64,000 nt of DNA, from the NCBI GenBank assembly GCA_944322345.1, contig CALUOO010000012.1, positions 41,940 through 105,939 of the forward strand, in the 5' to 3' direction. Positions 26,925 to 37,007 of the stretch are shown here, in pieces. The translations under genes and the position numbers were made by a program. The first letter of the stretch is position 1. Every line of letters starts with the position of its first letter. The notes below the pieces were generated by a model. The model worked only from the letters and a program-made list of their open reading frames with translations, was not told the DNA's origin and did not search any database. The DNA is from an uncultured Bacteroides sp. (GTDB lineage: Bacteria > Bacteroidota > Bacteroidia > Bacteroidales > Bacteroidaceae).

Positions 26925-28172
26925 ATGAAAGAATTTGTAATATCAGAAGCTCAAGTTGAAACTGCAGTTCTTGTAGGTCTTATTACGCCAACACAAGATG
27001 AGCGCAAAACAAATGAGTATCTGGACGAACTGGCCTTCCTTGCCGAGACGGCTGGGGCGGTAGTTGTAAAACGTTTTATGCAAAAGTTGCCAATGGCAAA
27101 CTCTGTAACATATGTTGGGAAAGGTAAACTGGAAGAGATTAAGGAATATATTACAAGTGAAGCAGAAGAAGAGCGAGAAATAGGCATGGTGATTTTTGAC
27201 GATGAACTTTCTGCCAAACAAATCCGGAATATCGAAGCTGAACTAAAAGTGAAAATCCTTGACCGCACATCACTGATCCTTGATATTTTTGCCATGCGTG
27301 CCCAAACTGCGAATGCAAAAACACAAGTAGAACTGGCACAATACAAATATATGTTACCCCGATTACAACGTTTGTGGACTCACTTGGAACGCCAAGGAGG
27401 TGGATCTGGTAGCGGGAAAGGAGGCTCCGTTGGACTTCGTGGACCAGGTGAAACTCAGCTGGAAATGGACCGCCGTATTATTTTAAACCGAATGTCTTTG
27501 CTGAAAGAGCGTCTGATTGAGATTGACAAACAAAAAGCTACCCAACGGAAAAACCGCGGGCGCTTGATACGTGTGGCTTTGGTTGGATACACCAATGTCG
27601 GTAAGTCTACTATGATGAATCTGCTATCGAAAAGTGATGTATTTGCCGAAAACAAACTATTTGCCACGCTGGACACCACGGTGCGTAAAGTGATTATCGA
27701 TAACTTGCCCTTCCTGCTATCCGATACAGTCGGTTTCATTCGCAAATTACCTACCGACCTTGTTGATTCCTTCAAGTCTACGCTCGACGAAGTACGTGAG
27801 GCCGATCTCCTGTTGCACGTCGTGGATATTTCACATCCCGGATTTGAAGAGCAGATTGAAGTAGTTAACAAGACATTGGCCGACATCGGAGGAGCCGGCA
27901 AACCGGTCATACTTATATTCAATAAAATAGATGCATACACATATATAGAAAAAGCGCCAGACGACCTTACCCCCCGAACAAAAGAGAACTTAACACTTGA
28001 CGAACTGATGAAGACATGGATGGCGAAAATGGAGGATAGTTGTCTCTTTATCTCTGCACGCGAGCGTACCAATATAGATGAGTTGAAAAAAGTAGTCTAT
28101 CAACGAGTAAAAGAACTGCACGTCCAGAAGTATCCCTACAACGACTTTCTTTATCAGGATTACGAAGTGTAA
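26925..28172 (+). CDS. hflX: GTPase HflX
   Basis: 415 residues. An N-terminal HflX domain (about 1-195, with KFMQKLP-like GKGKLEEIKEYI and DDELSAKQIRNIE) is followed by the Gly-rich GSGKGGSVGLRGPGETQLEMDRR linker and a TRAFAC GTPase domain: P-loop GYTNVGKST, G3 DTVGFIRKLP and G4 NKID. It binds the 50S subunit and helps rescue or split ribosomes under stress. It lies 67 bp before the DUF4954 gene, possibly as an operon. Confidence 0.95.
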   Translation: MKEFVISEAQVETAVLVGLITPTQDERKTNEYLDELAFLAETAGAVVVKRFMQKLPMANSVTYVGKGKLEEIKEYITSEAEEEREIGMVIFDDELSAKQIRNIEAELKVKILDRTSLILDIFAMRAQTANAKTQVELAQYKYMLPRLQRLWTHLERQGGGSGSGKGGSVGLRGPGETQLEMDRRIILNRMSLLKERLIEIDKQKATQRKNRGRLIRVALVGYTNVGKSTMMNLLSKSDVFAENKLFATLDTTVRKVIIDNLPFLLSDTVGFIRKLPTDLVDSFKSTLDEVREADLLLHVVDISHPGFEEQIEVVNKTLADIGGAGKPVILIFNKIDAYTYIEKAPDDLTPRTKENLTLDELMKTWMAKMEDSCLFISARERTNIDELKKVVYQRVKELHVQKYPYNDFLYQDYEV

Positions 28173-28239
28173 GCTTTATGGCTTCTGGTTGAATGCATCC
28201 GGAAGCTTGCAGACTAACCAAATTAACAAGCACAGAATT

Positions 28240-30228
28240 ATGGATTATCGTAAGCTGACTGAAGACGAGATACTTCAGTTGAAAAGTCAGTCATGCTTGG
28301 CTGACGATTGGGAAAATGTATGGGTAGCCGAAGGTTTTAATGGTGAGTTTGTCCACCATACCCGTTTTTCGGGAGTGGTAAAACTGGGGGTATTCGACGC
28401 AGAATTCACATTGCCCGGGGGGATAAGGAAACATTCGGGGCTGAGACATGTGACGCTGCACAACGTAGTGGTGGGAGACAACTGCTGCATTGAAAACATC
28501 CAGAACTACATTGCCAATTATGAAATAGGCAACGACACATTTATAGAAAACGTAGACATCATCCTCGTAGACGGACTGACCACTTTCGGCAATGGAGTGG
28601 AAGTGGCGGTACTGAATGAGACAGGAGGACGCGAGGTGCTGATCAACGACAAGCTATCCGCCCATCAGGCGTATATCCTCGCACTCTATCGCCATCGTCC
28701 GGAACTGATTAATCGTTTGAAAGAAATCACCGATTATTATTCTAACAAGCATGCTTCGGCCACGGGTACCATCGGCAGCCATGTGATGATTCTCAACACA
28801 GGCTCCATCAAGAACGTACGAATCGGCGACTACTGCCACGTCTGCGGCACATGCCGTCTCTCCAACGGTAGTATCAACAGTAATGTAACAGCCCCAGTGC
28901 ATATCGGCGACGGGGTGATTTGTGACGATTTCATCATCTCGTCCGGATCGCATATAGACGACGGTACGATGCTGACACGCTGTTTTGTGGGTCAGGCATG
29001 CAAGTTAGGACACAACTATTCGGCTTCCGACTCGCTGTTCTTCAGCAACTGCCAGGGGGAGAACGGAGAAGCGTGCGCCATCTTTGCCGGTCCTTTCACG
29101 GTGACACACCACAAGTCGACACTACTTATCGCCGGCATGTTCTCGTTCATGAATGCCGGCTCGGGTTCCAACCAAAGCAACCACATGTATAAGCTGGGCC
29201 CCATCCATCAGGGGACGCTGGAGCGCGGTGCAAAAACCACGTCCGATTCCTACATTCTGTGGCCGGCCCGCGTGGGAGCCTTCTCGCTCGTCATGGGACG
29301 GCATGTGAACCATGCCGACACGTCCGACCTCCCCTTCTCCTATCTGATAGAGCAGGGCAATACCACATACCTTGTCCCGGGTGTCAACCTGCGCAGCGTG
29401 GGAACCATCCGCGATGCACAGAAATGGCCGAAACGCGACAACCGCAAAGATCCCAACCGGTTGGATTTCATCAACTACAACCTGCTCAGCCCCTACACCA
29501 TCCAAAAAATGATGAAAGGGCGCAGCATACTGAAGGAGCTGAAACGCGTGTCGGGCGAAACCTCCGAGATTTACTCCTTCCAGAGTGCCAAAATCAAGAA
29601 CTCGTCGCTGAACAACGGCATCCGATTCTACGAGACGGCCATCCACAAATTCTTGGGAAACTCCATTATCAAGCGGCTCGAAGGCATCAACTTCCAGACA
29701 AACGAGGAGATACGCCAGCGGCTGAAGCCAGACACGGAAATCGGCCACGGAGAGTGGGTAGACGTTTCCGGGCTGATTGCACCCAAAAGCGAGATAGACC
29801 GGTTGCTCGACGGGATAGAAAACGGGACTGTCAACCGCCTGAAATCCATCAACGCCAGCTTTGCCGAGATGCACGAGAACTATTACACCTACGAATGGAC
29901 ATGGGCGTATGACAAGATACAGGAGTTCTACGGACTGTCGCCCGAGAGCATCACGGCACAGGACGTCGTAGCCATCGTCCGCGCATGGAAAGAGGCAGTG
30001 GTCGGGTTGGACAAGATGGTCTACGAGGATGCCAAAAAAGAGTTCTCACTCTCGTCCATGACCGGATTCGGAGCCGACGGCTCGCGTGCGGAGATGCGAC
30101 AGGACTTCGAGCAAGTGAGAGGAGACTTCGAAAGCAACCCCTTTGTGACAGCCGTACTGAAGCATATCGAAGACAAAACAGCGTTGGGCGATGAACTGAT
30201 AGAAAGGATTGGGCATATTTGTGATTAG
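28240..30228 (+). CDS. DUF4954 protein with left-handed beta-helix repeats
   Basis: 662 residues from the ATG at 28240 (MDYRKLTEDEILQL). The first half contains many hexapeptide-like turns (VVGDNCCIENIQNY, VRIGDYCHVCGTCRLSNGSI, HIGDGVICDDFIISSGSHIDDGTML), the signature of a left-handed parallel beta helix as in sugar nucleotidyl and acyltransferases. The second half is helical (residues about 440-660). Members of this Bacteroidetes family (DUF4954) are described only by domain. An acyl or nucleotidyl transfer role is an analogy. The gene is visibly richer in G/C, especially at third positions, than hflX upstream. Confidence 0.85.
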   Translation: MDYRKLTEDEILQLKSQSCLADDWENVWVAEGFNGEFVHHTRFSGVVKLGVFDAEFTLPGGIRKHSGLRHVTLHNVVVGDNCCIENIQNYIANYEIGNDTFIENVDIILVDGLTTFGNGVEVAVLNETGGREVLINDKLSAHQAYILALYRHRPELINRLKEITDYYSNKHASATGTIGSHVMILNTGSIKNVRIGDYCHVCGTCRLSNGSINSNVTAPVHIGDGVICDDFIISSGSHIDDGTMLTRCFVGQACKLGHNYSASDSLFFSNCQGENGEACAIFAGPFTVTHHKSTLLIAGMFSFMNAGSGSNQSNHMYKLGPIHQGTLERGAKTTSDSYILWPARVGAFSLVMGRHVNHADTSDLPFSYLIEQGNTTYLVPGVNLRSVGTIRDAQKWPKRDNRKDPNRLDFINYNLLSPYTIQKMMKGRSILKELKRVSGETSEIYSFQSAKIKNSSLNNGIRFYETAIHKFLGNSIIKRLEGINFQTNEEIRQRLKPDTEIGHGEWVDVSGLIAPKSEIDRLLDGIENGTVNRLKSINASFAEMHENYYTYEWTWAYDKIQEFYGLSPESITAQDVVAIVRAWKEAVVGLDKMVYEDAKKEFSLSSMTGFGADGSRAEMRQDFEQVRGDFESNPFVTAVLKHIEDKTALGDELIERIGHICD

Positions 30229-30327
30229 GAATCAGCCGTAAAATAAAGGAACGGAGGTGACGGATATACGTTATCTCCGTTTTTCTTTTCCATCAGTTAA
30301 ATGGCGGCTGCCTGTCCGTCTGTTGGT

Positions 30328-30414
30328 TTTGCATTGCCCTATGCACTATTTTGCACAGAGCAATGCATTTGTCTGCACAAGGCAATGCACTTTTGTGCAT
30401 AGGGCAATGCAAAA
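30328..30414. repeat. Tandem array, four 22-bp units, TGCA dyads
   Basis: TGCA at 30330, 30342, 30352, 30364, 30374, 30386, 30396 and 30408. The 12/10 alternation gives an exact 22-bp period, the same design and core as the array at 16088-16175. Outer units are near-perfect inverted copies (TTTTGCATTGCCCTATGCA against TGCATAGGGCAATGCAAAA), so the array can fold as one long hairpin. It lies between DUF4954 and fumarase. The rest of 30229-30613 holds a run of ATTCTTCATT words (about 30515-30557) and a -7 TACCTTTG (30568-30575). Confidence 0.9.
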
Positions 30415-30613
30415 TCCATTCTTAATGTATTCTCCCTAATGACTGAGTAAAACTAAACTTGGCTCTTAGTGCACAGAAAGTCCTTGCATAGCACGGAAAA
30501 CGGGGGATTCTCCGTTATTCATTCTTAATTCTTTATTCTTCATTCTTCATTCTTCATTGAAAACGTTTACCTTTGTCTCATTCATTGATTTTACGTAATA
30601 AAATAAGAAACTT

Positions 30614-32254
30614 ATGGCAACACCTCCGTTTAAGTATCAGCCCATGTTCGAAAAAGGGAAAGATACAACCGAGTATTATCTGCTTACCAAAGACTATGTG
30701 TCAGTAAGCGAGTTTGAAGGAAAACCCATCCTGAAAATCGAGAAGGAAGGGTTGACAGCGATGGCCAATGCAGCCTTCCGGGATGTATCGTTTATGCTCC
30801 GCCGTTCGCACAACGAACAGGTTGCAAAGATTCTGAGTGACCCGGAAGCAAGCGACAATGATAAATACGTGGCACTGACCTTCCTGCGCAATGCCGAAGT
30901 AGCAGCTAAGGGAGTGCTTCCCTTCTGTCAGGACACGGGTACAGCCATCATCCACGGCGAAAAGGGACAGCAGGTCTGGACAGGCTACTGCGACGAAGAG
31001 GCACTCTCGCTGGGAGTCTACAAGACTTATACCGAAGAGAACCTGCGCTACTCACAGAATGCCCCACTGAGCATGTACGAAGAAGTGAACACCAAATGCA
31101 ACCTTCCGGCACAGATTGACATCGAAGCCACAGAAGGCATGGAATACGAGTTCCTCTGCGTCACTAAGGGAGGAGGTTCTGCCAACAAGACATACCTGTA
31201 TCAAGAGACAAAGGCCATCTTGAACCCCGCCACACTGGTCCCCTTCCTGGTAGAGAAGATGAAGACACTGGGAACCGCCGCCTGCCCTCCTTACCACATC
31301 GCATTCGTCATCGGAGGCACGTCGGCAGAAAAGAACCTGCTCACTGTGAAGCTGGCTTCCACACGTTTCTATGACAACCTGCCTACCACAGGCAACGAAT
31401 ACGGCCGTGCATTCCGTGATGTAGAGCTGGAAAAACAAGTGTTGGAAGAAGCACATCGGATAGGACTTGGCGCACAGTTTGGCGGTAAATATTTCGCCCA
31501 CGACGTACGCATCATCCGTCTGCCACGCCACGGTGCATCCTGCCCTGTTGGCTTGGGTGTATCCTGCTCGGCCGACCGCAATATCCGTTGCAAAATCAAC
31601 AAAGAAGGTATCTGGATTGAGAAACTGGATTCCAATCCGGGCAGCCTGATTCCGGAAGAATTGCGTCAGGCAGGTGAAGGCGATGCAGTGAAAATCGACC
31701 TGAACCGCCCGATGGCCGAAATCCTGAAAGAGCTGACCAAATATCCGGTAGCCACCCGCCTGTCGCTGAACGGTACTATCATCGTAGGTCGCGACATTGC
31801 CCATGCCAAACTGAAAGAACGTCTGGACCGCGGAGAGGAGCTGCCACAATACATCAAAGACCATCCGATTTACTATGCAGGACCGGCAAAAACCCCGTCA
31901 GGAATGGCATGCGGTTCGATGGGACCGACTACAGCCGGACGTATGGACCCGTATGTAGACCTGTTCCAAAGTCACGGCGGAAGCATGATTATGCTCGCCA
32001 AAGGCAATCGTAGCCAGCAAGTGACGGACGCCTGCAAGAAATACGGAGGCTTCTATTTAGGTTCTATTGGCGGACCAGCTGCTATTCTGGCACAAAACAA
32101 CATCAAGAGCATCGAGTGCGTAGAGTATCCGGAACTGGGTATGGAAGCCATCTGGAAGATTGAAGTGGAAGATTTTCCGGCATTCATCTTGGTAGACGAC
32201 AAGGGTAACGACTTTTTCAAGCAGATCAAGCCCCGTTGTGCCGTTAATAAATAA
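30614..32254 (+). CDS. Class I fumarate hydratase (Fe-S)
   Basis: 546 residues, normal for the oxygen-sensitive [4Fe-4S] fumarases (FumA/FumB type). It converts fumarate and malate in the branched anaerobic TCA pathway. The three likely cluster Cys are in [20 protein letters not shown] and [11 protein letters not shown]. The [12 protein letters not shown] block and the C-terminal beta domain ([15 protein letters not shown]) are present. Together with mdh at 38.7 kb it fits the succinate-forming fermentation of Bacteroides, although the two are not in an operon. The -7 box TACCTTTG lies 39 bp upstream. Confidence 0.95.
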   Translation: MATPPFKYQPMFEKGKDTTEYYLLTKDYVSVSEFEGKPILKIEKEGLTAMANAAFRDVSFMLRRSHNEQVAKILSDPEASDNDKYVALTFLRNAEVAAKGVLPFCQDTGTAIIHGEKGQQVWTGYCDEEALSLGVYKTYTEENLRYSQNAPLSMYEEVNTKCNLPAQIDIEATEGMEYEFLCVTKGGGSANKTYLYQETKAILNPATLVPFLVEKMKTLGTAACPPYHIAFVIGGTSAEKNLLTVKLASTRFYDNLPTTGNEYGRAFRDVELEKQVLEEAHRIGLGAQFGGKYFAHDVRIIRLPRHGASCPVGLGVSCSADRNIRCKINKEGIWIEKLDSNPGSLIPEELRQAGEGDAVKIDLNRPMAEILKELTKYPVATRLSLNGTIIVGRDIAHAKLKERLDRGEELPQYIKDHPIYYAGPAKTPSGMACGSMGPTTAGRMDPYVDLFQSHGGSMIMLAKGNRSQQVTDACKKYGGFYLGSIGGPAAILAQNNIKSIECVEYPELGMEAIWKIEVEDFPAFILVDDKGNDFFKQIKPRCAVNK

Positions 32255-32283
32255 CCCCCCTTTCTCAAAATAGTTTATCAACA

Positions 32284-32318
32284 GGGAGACACTTTACCAG
32301 TGTGTACGAGTGCCTCCC
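32284..32318 (+). terminator. Probable terminator of fumarase
   Basis: Imperfect stem GGGAGaCAC/GTGcCTCCC with a 17-nt loop, followed by TTATTTATTTT. Confidence 0.6.
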
Positions 32319-32476
32319 TTATTTATTTTCCAGTACCTTATATTCATGAGACAAGCTACTGCCATCGGACAGACTTTGGCAGAGACCGGACAGAAAAAAA
32401 GACATATTCCGCACTACTTTTTTTACCACACGGGGAGAATTGCGAAATATATTGTCGGATAAGTTGTTGCACATAA

Positions 32477-32520
32477 AAATCCCCTTATTTCATCCATCAA
32501 AAATTGAAATAAGGGGATTT
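32477..32520 (-). terminator. Terminator of the RND efflux operon
   Basis: A 16-bp perfect stem AAATCCCCTTATTTCA/TGAAATAAGGGGATTT followed on the minus strand by further T's. It lies 15 bp past the tolC-like stop. Confidence 0.88.
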
Positions 32521-32534
32521 CTATTTCTTCTTGC

Positions 32535-33905
32535 CTATTTCAGATATTGCATAATTGTTCCACTAATTTGCAACAAAGATATTTCACATAGCTTGGTATT
32601 ATATTCTGCTGTAATAATACGTTCCTCAGCATCAATCAGGGTTTTCTGTATTTCACGCATTTCAAACCCAGAAATATCTCCTAATTTATATCGATCTTGA
32701 GCTACATCATGGTTTTCTTTGGCTGTTGGCAAGTTTTGTCTTTCCAATTCCAATACCTGCAGATTATTTTTATATGCCTGCCACAGATCTGCAAAATTAG
32801 AACGAAGTGTTAATTCCAAATCTTGTTTCTCTAAACGACGATTCTGAATATTCAAACTAGCATTCCTTTTCTCGCGTCGACGATTTCCATCGAAGATATT
32901 GAAACCTAACGTGATGCCGGCGTTCAATCCCAAATTTCCACGTTTACTAGTTGCATTGATATCATATTTATTAAAGGTATAGCCATATCCTGTATTCAAT
33001 TTAAGATATGGATAGTTTCTTGAACAAACTTTTTTATAATCAAGCATTGCCAAATTCGTATTCTGGTCAGCTTGCAGAAGAGAAGCATTTGTTGTCAACA
33101 TAGCCTCCCACAATTCTTTTTGATTTAAGTGATAATGTACATTGATTGTTGAGTCTCTGATAACTACTACATTATTAGCATCTTTATTAGCCATCAGTTC
33201 ATTCAGACGGATAAGCGAAGTTTGTAGTAGTTCTTTTTGCTTCAAATACTGTGTACTATCTGTATTAAAGTCCACTTGTGCTAACTGATATTCCAATCCT
33301 GAGAATTTTCCAACAGCCAAATTATCACCAGCTATACGCAAACGTTCCCGAGAAAGTTTCATTGCATATCGATAATTCTCCAACCGAATTTTCTGTTGAA
33401 TAAAGTTATAGTATTCAGCAGCTACACTTGCAATATAATCCTCCACTGCTATCCGTGTCTGAGTTTCTCCTTGGCGTGCCAACTCTTTTAACCGTTCATA
33501 AGTTGTACTAATGTTGAAACCGTCAAAAAGAGTCCAATTCAAATTCACTCCAACGTTGGCAGTCTGGTCAAACACATGCTTGTCTATTGTACTTGTACCT
33601 GTACTTCGTGAAGTAGTTTTGGTATTGTCGAGATTACCTGTATAACCAGCTGTAAAATCAACAGTAGGCAAGTATCCTGCATTGCCCAGCGTTGCATTAT
33701 TCTTGCTTATCTGCTCTTCATTATGAACAATGCGCAACGAATAGTTATTTTGCAATCCTATTTCAAGACACTCTTTCAGTGTATATATCTGCGCCTTTCC
33801 TTGTTCGCCAATTCCCAAAAGAAAAGCAATAGAGAGCATCAGCAGCTTTGTTGTATGATTGCTTCTTTTGATTGTTCTATTCTGTTTATTCAAAATATTT
33901 CTCAT
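32535..33905 (-). CDS. TolC-family outer membrane efflux protein
   Basis: 456 residues with an N-terminal hydrophobic signal (LLMLSIAFLLGIGEQGKAQ). Two outer-membrane efflux domains follow, with long helices and the typical opening YTLKECLEIGLQNNYSLRI. It forms the outer membrane channel of a tripartite pump. It is the last gene of a minus-strand operon (adaptor, RND pump, TolC) and starts 27 bp after the RND gene. It is distinct in sequence from the second TolC-like protein at 39.9 kb. Confidence 0.92.
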   Translation of the reverse strand: MRNILNKQNRTIKRSNHTTKLLMLSIAFLLGIGEQGKAQIYTLKECLEIGLQNNYSLRIVHNEEQISKNNATLGNAGYLPTVDFTAGYTGNLDNTKTTSRSTGTSTIDKHVFDQTANVGVNLNWTLFDGFNISTTYERLKELARQGETQTRIAVEDYIASVAAEYYNFIQQKIRLENYRYAMKLSRERLRIAGDNLAVGKFSGLEYQLAQVDFNTDSTQYLKQKELLQTSLIRLNELMANKDANNVVVIRDSTINVHYHLNQKELWEAMLTTNASLLQADQNTNLAMLDYKKVCSRNYPYLKLNTGYGYTFNKYDINATSKRGNLGLNAGITLGFNIFDGNRRREKRNASLNIQNRRLEKQDLELTLRSNFADLWQAYKNNLQVLELERQNLPTAKENHDVAQDRYKLGDISGFEMREIQKTLIDAEERIITAEYNTKLCEISLLQISGTIMQYLK

Positions 33906-33932
33906 AATCCTTCTTCGACACTAATTCATAAA

Positions 33933-36900
33933 TTAGGACAGACTCTCCTTCTTTGCTTCAACTGCTGGTTTTAAAGAAGTGCGTCTGTCTGTAGAAATAT
34001 AACTATAGATTGCTGGCACAATGTACATTGTAAGCAATGTCGAAACAAGCATTCCGCCCACTACTGCCGTACCCATAGCAATACGTTGGTTACAACCTTC
34101 TCCGGTAGCAAAAGCCAATGGAATCAATCCTAATATGGTAGAAGCACTGGTCATCAAAATAGGGCGTAGACGTTGCAAAGCTGCATCCTTAATAGCTGTC
34201 ATCTTATCTTCGCCTGCCTCTTGTTTCTGATTGGCAAACTCTACAATCAAGATACCATTCTTGGCTACCAGACCAATCAGCATGATAATACCAATCTGAC
34301 TGAAAATATTCATAGTAATATCACCGAAATACATGAACACCAATGCTCCGGCAATAGCCAACGGCACTGTCAGCATGACAATGAACGGATCCTTGAAACT
34401 TTCGAATTGTGCTGCCAAAATCAGGTAAATAAGCACAATTGCAAGAATGAAAGCAAACATCAGACTTGAAGAACTTTCTCGATAGTCTTTCGAATCACCT
34501 GTCAGTGCAGTACGGAATGAATCATCCAACACTTCTTTGGCAATCTTATCCATCTCGTCCAAACCCTGTCCGATGGTCTTACCCTCTGCCAATCCTGCAG
34601 AAACAGTGGCAGATACAAATCGGTTGTAGCGATATAATTTTGGAGGTGCGATACCGTTTTCCAATTCTATCAGGTTGTCAAGCTGTACCATTTTACCATC
34701 TTCGCTGCGTACATAAATAGCTTTTAAGTCAGCAGGTTTATTGCGTTGCTGGCGATTGATTTCACCTAAAATTTCATATTGCTTTCCGTTCATATAAAAA
34801 TATCCCATACGCTGTCCACTCAGTCCGTATTGCAATGTCTGAGCTATTGCTTTGGTGCTTACCCCCATCACACTTGCCTTATCACGGTTTATCTGAATAC
34901 GTGCTTCCGGTTTACTGAATTTCAAGTCTACGTCTGCCATCTGGAAAACAGGATTCTCGTATACTTTAGCCATGAATTTCGGCAGAATTTCCTCCAGTTT
35001 CTCAATATTGGTTGCCTGCAGAACATATTGTACCGGCATGTTTCCGCGTCGTCCTCCAAAAGAAGTTTGTTGACGTACAAACGAACGTGCCATTGTTTTC
35101 GATTGGACAGCTTTTGAAATCTGTTCGGCTACATCCATCTGAGTATAATCACGGTCTTTCATGTCTTTCAACGTGATTTCAACATTTCCACTACCACTGG
35201 ATACACGGGCCGTAATAGCTTCTGCATCAGGAATAATAGAGTCAACAAGCAGGTTGATGTCTTCCGTATAGTCACGGATATATTCATAAGTAACACCTTC
35301 TGCTCCTCGCGTATTGATTGTAATCTTTGAGCGGTCTTCCAAGGGTGCCATCTCTGCAGGAATAGAGCTCCATAATAATCCGATAAGCACAAACATCAGA
35401 AGCGTAAAAATAATGGCAATCCAACGTTTACCTAAAAAAGCAGCCAAAGAGTTGCTATATAACCGGTTCATTCCTTCGAAGAATGGCTCGGTTTTCCGAT
35501 AGAACCAATTCTGCTTCTCCCTTCTTTTCAGAAGTTTGGTAGCCAGCATCGGAGTAAATGTCAATGCAGCAAAAGCAGAAATAACTACCGAGCCTGCCAC
35601 TACAAAGCTGAATTCACGGAAAAGTCGTCCGGTAGTACCTTCCATAAAGACAATGGGAAGGAATACAGCAACCAGTGTAATGGTAGTAGAAATAACCGCA
35701 AAGAAGATTTCTTTAGAACCTTCGATTCCGGCTTCTTTGGGAGCCATACCCTTTTCTATACGAATATAGATATTCTCTGTCATCACGATGGCATCGTCTA
35801 CTACCAGTCCTACCGCCAGAACGACAGCCAACATAGTCAGTACGTTGATAGAGAATCCCGCCACATACATTACAAAGAAAGCACCGATCAATGATACCGG
35901 AATAACAATACATGGCACCAGCGTAACACGCCAGTCACGTAAGAACAGGAAGATAATAATGATAACCAGCGCAAAGGCCTCGTAAACAGTCGATTCAACC
36001 TCACTGATAGAGGCGCGGATGAACTTGGTGTTGTCGAAACCGTAGCTATATTTCACATCTTCGGGCAGGTCTTTTCTCATCTGTTCCATGCGCTCGTACA
36101 CGGCATCGGCAATATCGATATGGTTAGCTCCCGGTTGTGGAACCACCACAACTCCGACCATCGGCACACCGTTCATCTTCATGTAACTTTTGATGTCGGC
36201 TGGGCCTAATTCTGCACGACCTATATCCTTAAAACGGACAATACGGTTACCCGAATTCTTGATGATCAGGTTGTTAAACTCTTCGGCGGTATGCATAAGT
36301 CCCAGCGTACGAATAGTAAGCTCCGTGGTATTTCCCTCGATACTACCAGATGGGAGCTCTACATTTTCTTCATCTACAGCACTCTTGATGTCGGTAGGAG
36401 TGATGCCATATCCTGCCATTTTTTGCGGGTCAAGCCACAACCGCATAGAGTATTTTTTCTCTCCCCATATTGATACGCTGCTGACATCGGAGATTGTCTG
36501 CAACTGTTCTTTAACAGTCAGGTCGGCTATCTCACTCAGTTCGAGCAGCGAACGTTTCTCGCTTTGCAAGGCAACCATCAGGATAGGTTGTGCATCTGCA
36601 TCAGCTTTGGACACAGTAGGCGGGTCGCAGTCACGTGGCAAATAGCGTTGTGCACGCGACACTTTATCGCGCACATCGTTGGCTGCCGTTTCCAAGTCGA
36701 CAGACAGCTCAAATTCTACAGTAATACGACTTTGTCCCTGCTGGCTGACACTCGACAACGAACGGATGCCGGGAATACCGTTGATGTTTTGCTCCAAAGG
36801 CTCAGTGATCTGATTTTCGATCACATCGGCATTGGCTCCCGCGTATGAACAGCTGACGGAAATAATCGGATTGTCTACCGACGGATATTCGCGTACCCCT

Positions 36901-36995
36901 AAGTAGGTATACCCGATAAATCCAAAAAGCAATATGATAATAGTTAGCACCGTTGCCAATACCGGGCGCTGAATACTTAATTCGGATATATTCAT
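33933..36995 (-). CDS. RND efflux transporter permease (HAE1 type)
   Basis: 1020 residues with the classical 12-helix RND layout: a first helix ending ..ELSIQRPVLATVLTIIILLFG, a large periplasmic porter domain, six helices, a second porter domain and six more helices. The proton-relay Asp pair is in GLVVDDAIVMTENIY, and the conserved Lys in AKNGILIVEFANQ. It pumps hydrophobic compounds from the periplasm or inner membrane through a TolC channel using the proton gradient. The substrate is not predictable. The adaptor gene lies 12 bp upstream. Confidence 0.95.
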   Translation of the reverse strand: MNISELSIQRPVLATVLTIIILLFGFIGYTYLGVREYPSVDNPIISVSCSYAGANADVIENQITEPLEQNINGIPGIRSLSSVSQQGQSRITVEFELSVDLETAANDVRDKVSRAQRYLPRDCDPPTVSKADADAQPILMVALQSEKRSLLELSEIADLTVKEQLQTISDVSSVSIWGEKKYSMRLWLDPQKMAGYGITPTDIKSAVDEENVELPSGSIEGNTTELTIRTLGLMHTAEEFNNLIIKNSGNRIVRFKDIGRAELGPADIKSYMKMNGVPMVGVVVVPQPGANHIDIADAVYERMEQMRKDLPEDVKYSYGFDNTKFIRASISEVESTVYEAFALVIIIIFLFLRDWRVTLVPCIVIPVSLIGAFFVMYVAGFSINVLTMLAVVLAVGLVVDDAIVMTENIYIRIEKGMAPKEAGIEGSKEIFFAVISTTITLVAVFLPIVFMEGTTGRLFREFSFVVAGSVVISAFAALTFTPMLATKLLKRREKQNWFYRKTEPFFEGMNRLYSNSLAAFLGKRWIAIIFTLLMFVLIGLLWSSIPAEMAPLEDRSKITINTRGAEGVTYEYIRDYTEDINLLVDSIIPDAEAITARVSSGSGNVEITLKDMKDRDYTQMDVAEQISKAVQSKTMARSFVRQQTSFGGRRGNMPVQYVLQATNIEKLEEILPKFMAKVYENPVFQMADVDLKFSKPEARIQINRDKASVMGVSTKAIAQTLQYGLSGQRMGYFYMNGKQYEILGEINRQQRNKPADLKAIYVRSEDGKMVQLDNLIELENGIAPPKLYRYNRFVSATVSAGLAEGKTIGQGLDEMDKIAKEVLDDSFRTALTGDSKDYRESSSSLMFAFILAIVLIYLILAAQFESFKDPFIVMLTVPLAIAGALVFMYFGDITMNIFSQIGIIMLIGLVAKNGILIVEFANQKQEAGEDKMTAIKDAALQRLRPILMTSASTILGLIPLAFATGEGCNQRIAMGTAVVGGMLVSTLLTMYIVPAIYSYISTDRRTSLKPAVEAKKESLS

Positions 36996-37007
36996 AAGGC
37001 ACAGGTA

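Noticed and set aside
28654-29874. Long minus-strand frames opposite DUF4954
   Set aside because: They arise from the G/C-rich third positions of the real gene on the other strand.
32366-32393. CGGACAG repeated at 21 bp after the fumarase gene
   Set aside because: Only two copies with weak symmetry, not enough to add to the 22-bp class.
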